Origin: Nitratireductor aestuarii
Lineage (GTDB): Bacteria; Pseudomonadota; Alphaproteobacteria; Rhizobiales; Rhizobiaceae
Length of the DNA stretch: 64,000 nt
Assembly: GCF_014641695.1 (NCBI RefSeq)
Contig: NZ_BMIF01000001.1
Span: forward strand, 1 to 64,000
Direction: 5' to 3'
Part shown: positions 32,002-41,548 of the stretch, piece by piece
How the letters are laid out: each line of letters begins with the position of its first letter
How positions within the stretch are numbered: the first letter of the stretch is position 1
Program-made: the position numbers and the translations under genes
The notes under the pieces: model-generated
What the model was told of the DNA's origin: nothing
Seen by the model: only the letters and a program-made list of their open reading frames with translations
Databases searched by the model: none

Positions 32002-32223
32002 TTTTATCTCCTTGTAGATGAACTTGAGCAGGCTGCAGCCTGACCCTTAAAGTGCCGCGGAGGCGAGGGACCTGCAGGCTGGTTCTGTCTGCAAACGTGG
32101 AAGGGCTGGCCTTGTTCCACGGGTTTTGTTGCGCGATCAGGTGGAACTACGGGTGATCTACGGCGTTGGGCTCCGGATAGTCGAAGCCAGTGGATGCTGG
32201 CAGGCAACAATCGGGAGAGTTAC

Positions 32224-32700
32224 ATGAAACGCATGTTATCTATGGTATGCGCTGCTGCGATAGCAGTGTCAGGCGCGGCAACCAGCGCGATGGCAATGCC
32301 CGTCGCCGGTTCTGCGAAAGCCGAGGTCGGCTCAAATCTGATCCAGGTTCAGAATCCTGACCGTAGACGCATCGTCGGCCCAACGCGCGGCTACTATCGA
32401 AGCGGTCGGGACGTCTACTACAATGGTCACCGCGGATCGTTCCGCCCGCGTGAAGGCTGGCGTCGCCACAATGATGCATGGTTCCCGCCGGCAGCCTTCA
32501 TTGCTGGTGCAATCATTGGCAATGCTATCTCGCGCAGTGCGAACCCGCCGGCGCCAGTTTATCGTGGCGGTCCTGCAGTAAGCTTGCCTGCTGCACACGT
32601 GCAGTGGTGTTCGCAGAAGTACCGTTCCTATCGTCCGGCAGACAATTCATTCCAGCCGTATAATGGCCCGCGTCGGGAATGCCGTTCGCCATACTATTGA
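32224..32700 (+). CDS. BA14K-family lectin-like secreted protein
   Basis: 158 residues from ATG 32224. A signal peptide (about 1-25, ending SAMA) precedes an Arg/Tyr/Gly-rich mature region and a short membrane-like segment (AAFIAGAIIGNAI). The end carries the diagnostic BA14K motif: VQWCSQKYRSYRPADNSFQP, then YNGPRRECRSPYY with two Cys. In Brucella the family member is an immunoreactive, mannose-binding protein needed for normal lipopolysaccharide. The 3' end is antisense to the end of the polymerase gene for 176 bases. Confidence 0.92.
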   Translation: MKRMLSMVCAAAIAVSGAATSAMAMPVAGSAKAEVGSNLIQVQNPDRRRIVGPTRGYYRSGRDVYYNGHRGSFRPREGWRRHNDAWFPPAAFIAGAIIGNAISRSANPPAPVYRGGPAVSLPAAHVQWCSQKYRSYRPADNSFQPYNGPRRECRSPYY

Positions 32701-33955
32701 TCGGCTGCATAGCTAAACGGCCGCTAACCTTTGAAGCGGTCTGATGGCGCTGTTCCAGCGCCATCATGCCCCAGACCAGGCCAAGGATCAGGTAGAAATG
32801 CCGCCAGTGGTCTGTATCGATGATGCTGCCGAGCGCCACGTGGCCCAGGAAGGCTGCGTAGGCGCAAAGCAGATAGGGCTGCCATTCGCGTTCGCGTAGC
32901 AGGATCCGGAAACCGGCAACGATAGTCCAGACGGTCAGGATCAGATAGCTCGCAAATCCCAGCCACGAATAATCCATCAGCGTCTTGAGCCAGATGTTGT
33001 GCGTATCCTCACCAAACATCGGTCCGAAGACGAGCGGGCCGATGCCGAAGGGCTTTTCCATCGCCAGTTGGAAGCCCAGGGCAAAGCGCGCGAAACGACC
33101 CACCCGGTTTCCGTCATAGTCCTGCACCAGCTGCGCGCGTTGTTCGAGCAGCGTTGCGATGGCGGGGATCTGGAGGGCGATGATGATGCCGACGGCAAGC
33201 GCTGTGATGGCGGCAATACACATCAGGATGATCCTGAGCCGTGTCGCGCCGCTCCGGTGCTGGATGAAGAGGGCAAGCGTCACGATCGCAGCCCCGAACA
33301 CGAAAAGCCCCCAGGCGCCCCGCGAGAACGAAAGAAAAATTCCGAAGACGATGATGAAGAGGGGCGGGACGGCGAGCAGCGCTACCCTTGATCCGGCGGT
33401 CATCACGCGGTGCAACAGGAAGAGCGCCGGCAGGCACAGAAACGGCCCGAACACGTTCGGGTCCTCGAAGCCTCCTGTCGCGCGTCCGTAGCGGGTGAAG
33501 AGCGAGGCTCCGGGCACGGCATTGAAGTAGCCGAGAATGCCGAGCGCCGCGGTACCGACAGCCGTGAAGATCCACGCCTTGAACATGACGCTGATGAGCT
33601 TGGGATCCGACTCCACAACGGCAGCATAGAAGATCGAGGTGATCGCCAGGAACAGCGAAACGGCGATGTAGAGCGGAGCCTTGCCCAGATCGGCCATCTG
33701 GGTCATGGCGATCATGCCGCCGATGTTGAAGAGCACGAGCAGCACCACCAGCGGCGCGATGTGTCGGGAAAGTCGAAGCCCGAACAGTGCCCAGATAGGG
33801 ATAAGCCCGGCGAGCCACAGTTCGTACGGCGCGGGTTCGCTCAGCACAAAGCCGGAGAGCAGGACCGCGAGTGCAATTGCCACCGTCCTCATCAGCGTGA
33901 TGAGGAGGGCATTTGCTGCCCGGTCGAAACTTGCAGTCCCCCCAACGCCCTTCAT
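32525..33955 (-). CDS. O-antigen-ligase/Wzy-like exopolysaccharide polymerase
   Basis: 476 residues with about ten to twelve membrane helices and the large periplasmic loop before the C-terminal helices (PLVFGPMFGEDTHNIWLKTL), the Wzy_C/O-antigen ligase signature, plus RYGRATGGFEDPNVFGPFL earlier. It would polymerise exopolysaccharide repeat units in the periplasm. ATG 33955 lies two bases after the stop of the sugar transferase, so the two are co-translated. The last about 60 residues are hydrophilic and encoded antisense to the BA14K gene, an odd extension that may be the result of stop-codon loss. Confidence 0.85.
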   Translation of the reverse strand: MKGVGGTASFDRAANALLITLMRTVAIALAVLLSGFVLSEPAPYELWLAGLIPIWALFGLRLSRHIAPLVVLLVLFNIGGMIAMTQMADLGKAPLYIAVSLFLAITSIFYAAVVESDPKLISVMFKAWIFTAVGTAALGILGYFNAVPGASLFTRYGRATGGFEDPNVFGPFLCLPALFLLHRVMTAGSRVALLAVPPLFIIVFGIFLSFSRGAWGLFVFGAAIVTLALFIQHRSGATRLRIILMCIAAITALAVGIIIALQIPAIATLLEQRAQLVQDYDGNRVGRFARFALGFQLAMEKPFGIGPLVFGPMFGEDTHNIWLKTLMDYSWLGFASYLILTVWTIVAGFRILLREREWQPYLLCAYAAFLGHVALGSIIDTDHWRHFYLILGLVWGMMALEQRHQTASKVSGRLAMQPINSMANGIPDAGHYTAGMNCLPDDRNGTSANTTARVQQASLLQDRHDKLAPAGSHCAR

Positions 33956-33957
33956 GA

Positions 33958-35499
33958 TCAGTAGGCGTTCTCCGTCTTCGAGATGAGGCGGATCGGCGTC
34001 AGCAGCAGGATCTTCAGGTCGAATGCGAGCGACCAGTTCTCGATATAGTAGAGGTCGAATTCGGTACGCTTGAGGATCTTTTCTTCGCTGTCCGTTTCAC
34101 CGCGCCAACCGTTGATCTGCGCCCAGCCGGTCACCCCGGGCTTGACTCGATGGCGGGCGAAATAGCCGTCCACCACTTCATTGTAGAGCTGGTTGTTGGC
34201 AAGTGCCGAGACGGCGTGCGGGCGAGGGCCCACGAGTGACAGCGTTCCCATCAGCGCATTGAAGAACTGCGGCAGCTCGTCGATCGAGGTCTTGCGGATG
34301 AACCGGCCGACGCGGGTCACGCGCGGATCACCCTTGGTGACGAGCTTGCGGGCGGCCGGGTCGCACTGATCCGTATACATCGAACGGAACTTCCAGACCT
34401 TGATGAGCTCGTTGTTGAACCCGTAGCGCTGCTGCCTGAAGATCACCGGGCCCGGACTGTCGAGCTTGATGGCAAGGGCGGTCGCCAGCATGACCGGTGA
34501 GAAGAGGATGATGCCGATGAGGCTGAACACGATGTCGAAGGTGCGCTTGGCGACCTTGTCCCAATCGTTGATTGGGCGGTCGAACAGGTCCAGCATCGGC
34601 ACCGAGCCGATGTAGGAATAGGTCCTCGGCCGAAACCGTAGCTGGTTGACGTGGGCGGAAAGCCGAATATCGATCGGCAGCACCCAGAGTTTGCGCAGCA
34701 TCTGCAGCACCCGGGCTTCCGCAGTGATGGGAAGCGTCACGATCATCAGGTCGACACGGGCCACGCGGGCAAACTCGATCAGCTCGTCCGTATTGCCGAG
34801 CTTGTTGTATCCGGCCACAACGCGAGGCGAACGGGTATCGTCGCGGTCATCGAAGATGCCGCAGATGCGGATGTCGTTGTAGGGCTGCTGCTCGATCTCG
34901 CGGATCAGGGCTTCCGCGGGCGCTCCGCCGCCTACGATCACCGCGCGACGTTCCATGCGTCCATTGCGTACCCAGCGGCGTGTCAGCTGGGCTACCCCCA
35001 CGCGGAGCAGGAGCATCAGAGCAAAGCCGCCGACATACCAGGAGGCGAGCCAAAGGCGCGAGAACTCGGACGAAACCTTGAGGAAGAACAGTGCGACGGT
35101 GGCAAAGGCAAGCGCGCCCGACCAGATGAGCAGGATCCGTCCCAGCTTCGGGAGCGGGTTCCGCAGGGCGGGCATCTGGTAACATTGGGAGAACTCGAGC
35201 AGGATCACCGTCAGCAACGGGAGGCCGATGATCACGATCGGATACTGCAGACCGAGCTCCGGCTCATGGCCGACATGCAGGAGATAGATCGTGAAGCCCG
35301 CAACGATCAGCAGCAGAAGCTCCACGATCCGCACAACACCTGCGACCAGAACGGGCGACATCGTATCGTTCCGGAACTGCTTGGCGATCTCAAGGGCAAG
35401 TGGACTCAGACCAGCAGCCTCGCCCTTGGAGGGGCCGATGCCTTGCTGGGCGCTTTCCACTGCCTTGTCGAACCGGGGATGAGGATCGATCGTGTTCAT
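33958..35499 (-). CDS. Polyprenyl-phosphate sugar-1-phosphate transferase (WcaJ/ExoY-like)
   Basis: 513 residues. Four to five N-terminal membrane helices are followed by a nucleotide-binding-like middle domain (RRAVIVGGGAPAEALIREIE) and one more helix. The catalytic bacterial sugar transferase domain follows: KRTFDIVFSLIGIILFSPVM, SPGPVIFRQQRYGFNNELIK, WKFRSMYTD, KTSIDELPQFFNALMGTLSL and VGPRPHA. It starts exopolysaccharide repeat-unit synthesis by loading hexose-1-phosphate onto undecaprenyl phosphate. Middle gene of the leftward glycosyltransferase-transferase-polymerase operon. Confidence 0.93.
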   Translation of the reverse strand: MNTIDPHPRFDKAVESAQQGIGPSKGEAAGLSPLALEIAKQFRNDTMSPVLVAGVVRIVELLLLIVAGFTIYLLHVGHEPELGLQYPIVIIGLPLLTVILLEFSQCYQMPALRNPLPKLGRILLIWSGALAFATVALFFLKVSSEFSRLWLASWYVGGFALMLLLRVGVAQLTRRWVRNGRMERRAVIVGGGAPAEALIREIEQQPYNDIRICGIFDDRDDTRSPRVVAGYNKLGNTDELIEFARVARVDLMIVTLPITAEARVLQMLRKLWVLPIDIRLSAHVNQLRFRPRTYSYIGSVPMLDLFDRPINDWDKVAKRTFDIVFSLIGIILFSPVMLATALAIKLDSPGPVIFRQQRYGFNNELIKVWKFRSMYTDQCDPAARKLVTKGDPRVTRVGRFIRKTSIDELPQFFNALMGTLSLVGPRPHAVSALANNQLYNEVVDGYFARHRVKPGVTGWAQINGWRGETDSEEKILKRTEFDLYYIENWSLAFDLKILLLTPIRLISKTENAY

Positions 35500-35582
35500 G
35501 AGCCATTACCAGTGAGAGTTCGGCTATAGTCGTTTACAACCAGAAAGAGTCTTGGGCGTTACCAAACGCGGTTAACACCAGC

Positions 35583-36701
35583 TCAAGGTGATAAACTTTG
35601 CTTGTAGATGCCGGATATTTTTCCAGCCATTGCCTCTATGCTGAATTTCTCTTTGAGATTTTGCCCGCCGGGCATCAGGTTTTTCCAGCTGGTCTCATCT
35701 TCGAAGGCCCGGGCCATGGTCGAGGCAAGGGAGGCTGCCGAGGGATCGCAAAGAGCCTCGGACCGGGCGCCGAAGATCTCCGGGATCCCGCCGACACGCG
35801 TTGCAATCAGTGGCTTTCCGGCTGCGAGAGCCTCAAGCACAATGTAGGGCATGGCTTCCGCACGCGAGGGCACGACCATCAGGCGTCCAAGCCTGAAGGC
35901 ATCGCGCGCAGGCATGGCCGGCAGAAACCGCACGCGCTCGCCGAAGTCGAGCGCCTCTGCCTGAGCGATATACTTGGCGAGATCTTCGCCATCGCCGACG
36001 AGCGTTGCCGTGACCGGCCGCTGAGCCGTCTCTTCAACCTGCTTCAGCGCAGCGATAAACAGGTCCGGTCCCTTCAGGTCACGCATGGTGCCGATATAGA
36101 GGAAGTCGGTGGCATCCGGGTCTGCTGTCACAGGCTCGAACTCGCCAGCGCGTAACCCGTTATAAACGATGCTCACCGGGCAGCGCGGGGTTCCGATCTT
36201 GGAATTGTAGGTGCGGCTCTCGTACTCCGAGACGAAGATCAGGTGATCGGTGATCCTCTCCAGCGAGCGCTCTATGCCGAAGTAAACCTTTCCGGCAAAT
36301 GTATCGACGCTGTGGTGGAGGGTGCCGCCATGCGGCGAATAAAGGCGCGCGACCGGCCGGCCGGTGAGCCGCATCACGGTTCCGAACGTGCGGGCGTAGA
36401 CGCCGCCCTTGGCCCCATGGCCGTGCAGGATATCCGGACGCATGGCACGAAGCGCCCGCAGAGTGCGCCACGAGCTTGCGATATCTCCAGGGCCCACCTG
36501 ACGCTGCATCGGTGTACGGATCAATCCCAGCGAGAGTTTTGGGGCAATCTCGGCCAGCAGACGGTCTTCATGCGGTCCGCCCGTCGTGGAATCGCAGACA
36601 ATGCCCAGTTCATGCCCTTCGGCGATCTGCGCGTCGCACAGATCACGGACATGCCGGAACACGCCGCCCACGGGCGCGCGAAAACAATGCACTATGCGCA
36701 T
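35583..36701 (-). CDS. Glycosyltransferase, family 4 (GT-B)
   Basis: 372 residues with a GT-B fold. The N-terminal Rossmann part has HCFRAPVGGVFRHVRDLCDA and PDILHGHGAKGGVYARTFGT. The C-terminal part has FLYIGTMRDLKGPDLFIAAL, ALDFGERVRFLPAMPARDAF and the donor-binding VVPSRAEAMPYIVLEALAAG with the E-x7-E motif. It adds a sugar to the lipid-linked repeat unit at the cytoplasmic face. First gene of the leftward exopolysaccharide operon, 83 bases upstream of the sugar transferase start. Confidence 0.92.
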   Translation of the reverse strand: MRIVHCFRAPVGGVFRHVRDLCDAQIAEGHELGIVCDSTTGGPHEDRLLAEIAPKLSLGLIRTPMQRQVGPGDIASSWRTLRALRAMRPDILHGHGAKGGVYARTFGTVMRLTGRPVARLYSPHGGTLHHSVDTFAGKVYFGIERSLERITDHLIFVSEYESRTYNSKIGTPRCPVSIVYNGLRAGEFEPVTADPDATDFLYIGTMRDLKGPDLFIAALKQVEETAQRPVTATLVGDGEDLAKYIAQAEALDFGERVRFLPAMPARDAFRLGRLMVVPSRAEAMPYIVLEALAAGKPLIATRVGGIPEIFGARSEALCDPSAASLASTMARAFEDETSWKNLMPGGQNLKEKFSIEAMAGKISGIYKQSLSP

Positions 36702-36914
36702 GATACTAGCCGTTCTGAAACAGACCGCTTTGCTTGATAGCGAAACGCCCCAACCTTAGCCCCACAGCCCGGAAAACAAGAGGTTTAAACCTATTTAGAA
36801 GCTGTAGCCTCCAAATATGACCCTGAGGATGTTCGCGCAAGAGCCATTACATGCGGAAACACTGATGCCGCAGACAAGTGGCATCCAGGTCACGTGTTAT
36901 CGAGGCCAATGGCC

Positions 36915-37481
36915 TCAGAAAAGACGTTCGCGAATGTAAACCGTGTCGCCCGGCATAAGCGGATCGGAGGTCGTTACCCGGCCTGTCATGACATGGCCGT
37001 CGATCTGGCGGGTGATGTCCACCAGCGACTGGTTTGCGCGAGGCGTATAACCGCCGGCAACCGCAACAGCCTGCTGGACCGTCATGGAAGGCACGTAGGA
37101 ATATTGCCCCGGCGCTCCGACTTCGCCCATGATGAAGACCGGGCGATACTGATCCACCTCGACGCTGACGTCTGGCTCGCGCAGGTAACCCTGGCGCAGC
37201 TTCTCGGCCAGTTTCTTTTCAAGCTGCTTGGCCGTCGATCCGCGGGCGGCGATTGCGCCCACGAGTGGGAAGGAGATATAGCCCGCCTGGTCCACGCTGT
37301 AGGTGTTGGAAAGATCCGGCTGCTCGTAGACGATCACACGCACCCGGTCGCCCGAATCGAGCCTGTAGGGCTGGGTCAGCACGGCATGGAACGCTGGCGG
37401 CGGCGTGCGATAGCCGGTGCAGCCAGCCAGGACTACTGCCGCTGCGGCAAGCGTTACCAACATCGACACACGCTTTTTCAT
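36915..37481 (-). CDS. Polysaccharide export lipoprotein, Wza-like
   Basis: 188 residues. Lipoprotein signal MKKRVSMLVTLAAAAVVLAG with lipobox VLAGC. The Poly_export domain follows (YRLDSGDRVRVIVYEQPDLS, then QAGYISFPLVGAI), and a SLBB domain with VFIMGEVGAPGQYSYVPSM ends at GDTVYIRERLF. It is short, with one SLBB and no C-terminal amphipathic barrel helix as in E. coli Wza, which is common in rhizobial ExoF-like proteins. It would form or gate the export channel. It is divergent from the Wzz-like gene across 261 bases. Confidence 0.92.
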   Translation of the reverse strand: MKKRVSMLVTLAAAAVVLAGCTGYRTPPPAFHAVLTQPYRLDSGDRVRVIVYEQPDLSNTYSVDQAGYISFPLVGAIAARGSTAKQLEKKLAEKLRQGYLREPDVSVEVDQYRPVFIMGEVGAPGQYSYVPSMTVQQAVAVAGGYTPRANQSLVDITRQIDGHVMTGRVTTSDPLMPGDTVYIRERLF

Positions 37482-37742
37482 CGGAGCTTACGCTTGTCTT
37501 TCGTCCTGGATGTCTGACCCGGGTTCCTTCTGGCACTTATCGAGGGAACAGGGTTAATGGCGAGTTAAGCCAAAGATTATTAAAGCCATAGAAGTGACAA
37601 GATTAACCCGCTGGTTACCACACAAATTTACTCTGTGCCCTAGAAGCGCGGAGATTCTTTGGGACGCTTCCACTTGTTGGATCTACCCGAGGCGAGCTGA
37701 GATCGATCAACGGCAGCCGGCGGCGTAGTCGTGGAGTAGGGA

Positions 37743-39851
37743 ATGGGCAGTAGCATAGCGGCCAGTGACGTCGACATCGACATTGGCCACCTTGTCAGAA
37801 GTCTGACACGCAAATGGTGGTTGGTGCTGGGCGTTTCCCTTGCCGTTGGCGCGGGCGCCTATGCGCTTGCTTCCAAGTCTACGCCCCTTTACCGGGCCGA
37901 AGCACGTTTGCTCATCGAGCCGCGCGAATCCGTGTTCACCCGTCCGACGGGCAACGCAGGCCCGGAAGTTCTGCTGGACAGCGAGGGCGTGGCGAGCCAG
38001 GCCGAAGTCATTTCCTCCGCCCAGATACTGCTTGATGTGGCAAGGCAGCTGGACCTCGCCTCGCTTGAGGAATTTCAGGACAAGCCGTCTGCCGTGAACC
38101 GGGCTCTGGTGTTCCTGGGTCTTGCCCGTGACCCCGGCGTAATCCCGCCGGAAGAGGCCGTCCTGATCAACCTGCGTGAGAAGCTCGAGGTTTATCGTAT
38201 TGAAAACTCACGTGTAATCGTCATAAGCTTCTCGTCGGAAGACCCCGAGCTTTCCGCTAGCGTGCCCAACGCCATAGCTGACGCCTATGTGTCGAGCCAA
38301 CGCGCCGCCAAGCTCGAATCCAGCGAGAGCGCTACCGGCTGGCTGGCACCGGAGATCGAGGATCTGCGCGAACGCGTCAGGCAGGCGGAAGGGAAGGTGG
38401 CTGAGTTCCGCGCCAGTTCCAACCTTCTGCTCGGCCAGAACAACACCGTACTGGCCGCCCAGCAGCTTTCGGAGCTTTCAAGCGAACTGTCGCGCGTCCG
38501 CGCCAGCCGTTCGGCGGCCGAGGCGAGGGCGCGCACGGTGCGCCTTGCCGTTCAGAACGGTGCCGCCGTCGAGACTCTCGCCGAGGTGCAGGCGTCGCCG
38601 CTGATCCAGCGCCTGCGTGAACGGCAGGTCGAGCTCCGGGCTCAGATTGCAGAACTCTCCACCTCGCTGATGAGCGGTCACCCGCGCATTCGCGCGCTGC
38701 AGTCTCAGCTGGCAGACCTCAACTCCGAGATCAACCAGGAAGCCCGCCGCATCCTCGGCGCTTTGGAGGCCGAAGCCGAATCGGCTCGTCAGCGCGAGCA
38801 GGAGCTGAGCGCGAGCCTCGACCGCCAGAAGGAAGAGGTCGCCAAGACCGAGGAAGCGCAGGTGGAACTGCGCGCGCTGGAGCGGGAAGCCGCCTCCGAG
38901 CGTGAACTGCTCGAATCCTACGCAACCCGCTTCCGCGAAGCTGCAGCCCGTCTCGATCGCAACTATCTGCCGGTCGATGCGCGCATCTTCCAGCGCGCGC
39001 TGGCGCCATCGCTGCCTTACTATCCGAAGCCTGCACCCATGGCGCTTGCCGCATTCGCCGGCACCCTGCTGCTGATGTCCGTGCTGATCCTGCTGCAGGA
39101 GCTCTTCAGCGGTCGAGCCCTGAAGCCGGCGCCTGGTGGCCGCCAGCAGGTCAGGGCGCCGCTGCCCGAGATCGCTCGGGTGGAGCCGGAGCAGCGCGTT
39201 CGCGAGATCGTCAGCGAAGCGATCGATGAGCCGGCGGAGTTGCCAGCGGCAGCGTCGAGCGAAATGGACGTTCAGGCCGCAGCCGGTGCGCTGATGTCGT
39301 CCGGCGTGGAACGCGTGGTCTATCTCTCTCCCGAAGGGGACGAGGCTGCTGCTGTCTCCGTTGGTATCGCCCGTGAGCTGGCAGACGCTGGCATGCGGGT
39401 CCTGCTGCTCGATCTGACGATTTCGGGTGCCGCGTCACTGCCGATGCTGGAATCACGCTCCTTCTACGGCATCACGGATCTTCTGACGTCGGAGGCCCAG
39501 TTCGCCGATGCGATCCACTCGGACCTTTATTCCTCCAGCCATGTCATCCCGGTGGGCACCGCTGATCCGGAGCAGGCGATGGAAAACATCGACCGTCTGC
39601 CCATCATTCTTGGCTCTCTTTCGGCTGCCTATGACGTGCTGATGATCGAGTGCGGCCCGACAACCGCAGGCAGCATCGCACGCCTGATGGAAGACAAGAC
39701 CGACGTGGTGGTCAGCATCATCAATCGCAATGATGAGAGTGTTGCGGAAGTTCTGGCAGAGCTTGAAGGCGAGGGCGTTACCCCGATGCTGGTGCATTCG
39801 CCGGTCAGGTATGACCCGCCCGCCCATCCCACGGATCGCGACGCGGCTTGA
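37743..39851 (+). CDS. Wzz/GumC-like chain-length protein with degenerate BY-kinase domain
   Basis: 702 residues. The Wzz domain begins DIDIGHLVRSLTRKWWLVLG with a first membrane helix at about 20-40. A long periplasmic coiled coil (about 200-420) follows, then a proline-rich closing motif (SLPYYPKPAP) and a second helix at about 425-450. The C-terminal domain (about 510-700) has the fold of a BY-kinase/ParA-like ATPase, but the Walker A position reads SPEGDEAAAVS with no GK(S/T). The A' (VLLLDLTI) and B (YDVLMIECGP) strands are recognisable. There is no Tyr cluster at the end. Probably a structural regulator of polymer length and export without kinase activity. Confidence 0.88.
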   Translation: MGSSIAASDVDIDIGHLVRSLTRKWWLVLGVSLAVGAGAYALASKSTPLYRAEARLLIEPRESVFTRPTGNAGPEVLLDSEGVASQAEVISSAQILLDVARQLDLASLEEFQDKPSAVNRALVFLGLARDPGVIPPEEAVLINLREKLEVYRIENSRVIVISFSSEDPELSASVPNAIADAYVSSQRAAKLESSESATGWLAPEIEDLRERVRQAEGKVAEFRASSNLLLGQNNTVLAAQQLSELSSELSRVRASRSAAEARARTVRLAVQNGAAVETLAEVQASPLIQRLRERQVELRAQIAELSTSLMSGHPRIRALQSQLADLNSEINQEARRILGALEAEAESARQREQELSASLDRQKEEVAKTEEAQVELRALEREAASERELLESYATRFREAAARLDRNYLPVDARIFQRALAPSLPYYPKPAPMALAAFAGTLLLMSVLILLQELFSGRALKPAPGGRQQVRAPLPEIARVEPEQRVREIVSEAIDEPAELPAAASSEMDVQAAAGALMSSGVERVVYLSPEGDEAAAVSVGIARELADAGMRVLLLDLTISGAASLPMLESRSFYGITDLLTSEAQFADAIHSDLYSSSHVIPVGTADPEQAMENIDRLPIILGSLSAAYDVLMIECGPTTAGSIARLMEDKTDVVVSIINRNDESVAEVLAELEGEGVTPMLVHSPVRYDPPAHPTDRDAA

Positions 39852-41033
39852 TCACTCGGATTTGGCTCGGGCAAGTACTTCCCGGGCCTTGTGCACGAAT
39901 GCATTTGCATTCTTGTTGCGCTTGATGAAGCGCTTCGCACGTTCCGCCGCCATGGTGATGAGCGTCAGCATCTTGCCCCGGAAGCTGAGGCCAACGTGCA
40001 CCTCGAACTGCTGGCGCTCCAGATCACACCAGGAGCGCTTGTAGCGCGCTTCGCCTACGCCCAGATCGTAAACCGCGTCGGTTGCCTGCATGGCAAGCGA
40101 CACGACTTCATAGGTCAGATATTCCCCGAGGGCGAACTGTGCCAGTTCGTCGTTCCGGTAAGCGAGAAAGTCGCACAATAGCCCTTCTGCCGTGCGGCTG
40201 TAGCCGTTGACCGCCCGCAATTCGCCAGCTACCTCCAGACCATAGAGAAGGTAGGACGGCACCTCTTCGTCGAGCGCCGCATAGAAGAGTCTGCGGTAAT
40301 TGGCCTGCACCTCCTCCGGACCAAACGAATTGGCAATGCCGCGCTGCTCGAGCTGCTCGCCTTTCCATTGCAGGAAGTGGTCGAATAGCCGATCGACCTC
40401 CTGGCGCGTCTGCGCCTGGAAGACCCTGACGTCACCGAATGGCTTCAGCTTGCGCTGGATCTTGCGGTGGCGGCTCATCCTGCTCGTGCTTGCGATCGCC
40501 TTGGCCTGCCGCGCCCGCTCCAGCGACTTGGCGAAGGCAAGATTGGCGCTTTCGATGTGCCAGAGGTGGAGCAGGGGGTTGGGCTCGCCCATGAACTCCT
40601 TGCGCATGCGTGTCAGGATCAGCGCATCGATATCGGGCCGGGCGGTGCGGATATCATGCAGCACGGCGTAGAGGTCGCCCATCGCCAGCCGCTCGCCAGC
40701 GATCGGGGGAAAGTTGCTGTGCGCGTGAGAACCGCCTGCAAAGCAGGCAACGGAGAGGGGTCCCATTCGACGCACTTCAAGCGCAAGAGCCATGACGGGC
40801 TTGCCGTTCTTGAAGGTGAGAGCGATCAGGCGCTCTTCGGGGCTCTTGTCTCCGAGCCAGCTTTCGACCCAGAGCGGTTGCTGCGCTCCGGCATAGAGAG
40901 CATCCTTGCAGAAGCGGGAATAGGACTGGAACGCGTCGGAGCCGGAAAGAACTCGGCTGAAGACACCGGTCTGCGGAACGTCATGACCGGAATGCAGGGG
41001 CTTTCCGCCTGCAATGGTATCGATCTTGTTCAA
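39852..41033 (-). CDS. FemAB/CelD-like acyltransferase (GNAT fold)
   Basis: 393 residues of the acetyltransferase type found with bacterial cellulose and exopolysaccharide genes (BcsL/CelD, GNAT_6). Seen are an N-terminal half with PLWVESWLGDKSPEERLIAL, the helical insertion RMSRHRKIQRKLKPFGDVRV and a C-terminal GNAT half with FLQWKGEQLEQRG, YLLYGLEVAGELRAVNGYSR and YDLGVGEARYKRSW. It probably acylates a polysaccharide or its precursor in the cytoplasm. Its stop abuts the stop of the Wzz-like gene with no spacer, converging. Confidence 0.85.
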   Translation of the reverse strand: MNKIDTIAGGKPLHSGHDVPQTGVFSRVLSGSDAFQSYSRFCKDALYAGAQQPLWVESWLGDKSPEERLIALTFKNGKPVMALALEVRRMGPLSVACFAGGSHAHSNFPPIAGERLAMGDLYAVLHDIRTARPDIDALILTRMRKEFMGEPNPLLHLWHIESANLAFAKSLERARQAKAIASTSRMSRHRKIQRKLKPFGDVRVFQAQTRQEVDRLFDHFLQWKGEQLEQRGIANSFGPEEVQANYRRLFYAALDEEVPSYLLYGLEVAGELRAVNGYSRTAEGLLCDFLAYRNDELAQFALGEYLTYEVVSLAMQATDAVYDLGVGEARYKRSWCDLERQQFEVHVGLSFRGKMLTLITMAAERAKRFIKRNKNANAFVHKAREVLARAKSE

Positions 41034-41110
41034 TGGTCCCCCCGACCGAAGGAATACTGCCTGATCGGGCGATGATAGAGGCTCGCCTCGGCAGTGTCAC
41101 CTGTATGGAC

Positions 41111-41317
41111 TTAACGAGGCTTGCGCTCAGCCCAGCGGATCAGGAACATTGCGGGCACCACCCAGAGCACGCCGCCGACCAGATAATAGAGCAGGTGAAC
41201 CCATGGGCTCTTGTCAGCCAGCTGCGAAACAGCAAGAGCGGTCGAGACGATCGCGTAGATGGCGACGAGAAGCACCAGTACGACGGTCGCAATGAGTTTC
41301 TTGTATCTTGGGTTCAT
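41111..41317 (-). CDS. DUF2842 small membrane protein
   Basis: 68 residues with two hydrophobic helices (LIATVVLVLLVAIYAIVSTA and LLYYLVGGVLWVVPAMFLIR) and basic ends (MNPRYKK, RWAERKPR). This is the alphaproteobacterial DUF2842 pattern. Inner membrane protein of unknown function. It lies upstream of, and divergent from, the heme A synthase gene across about 230 bases, which fits the frequent proximity of this family to respiratory genes. Confidence 0.85.
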   Translation of the reverse strand: MNPRYKKLIATVVLVLLVAIYAIVSTALAVSQLADKSPWVHLLYYLVGGVLWVVPAMFLIRWAERKPR

Positions 41318-41548
41318 GTCATTCTCCGCGAGAGAGCTTTAGCCCGAAACGCAAGCCGCGTCATTCCTTAATCTTTCGTGAAGACGCGACCCCATGTCGC
41401 CGCCCGATGACTTGCAAGGCGGGCGGGTTTGCGTCACCTACAGGCTGGCCCATTCTCCAGGACGGAAGCAGGGCACAAGTGTTAAGCCTGCATATGGAAC
41501 CCGGAAAGTTCCGGATCCTCGAGGTGATGCAGAGCGGATTGATAGATC

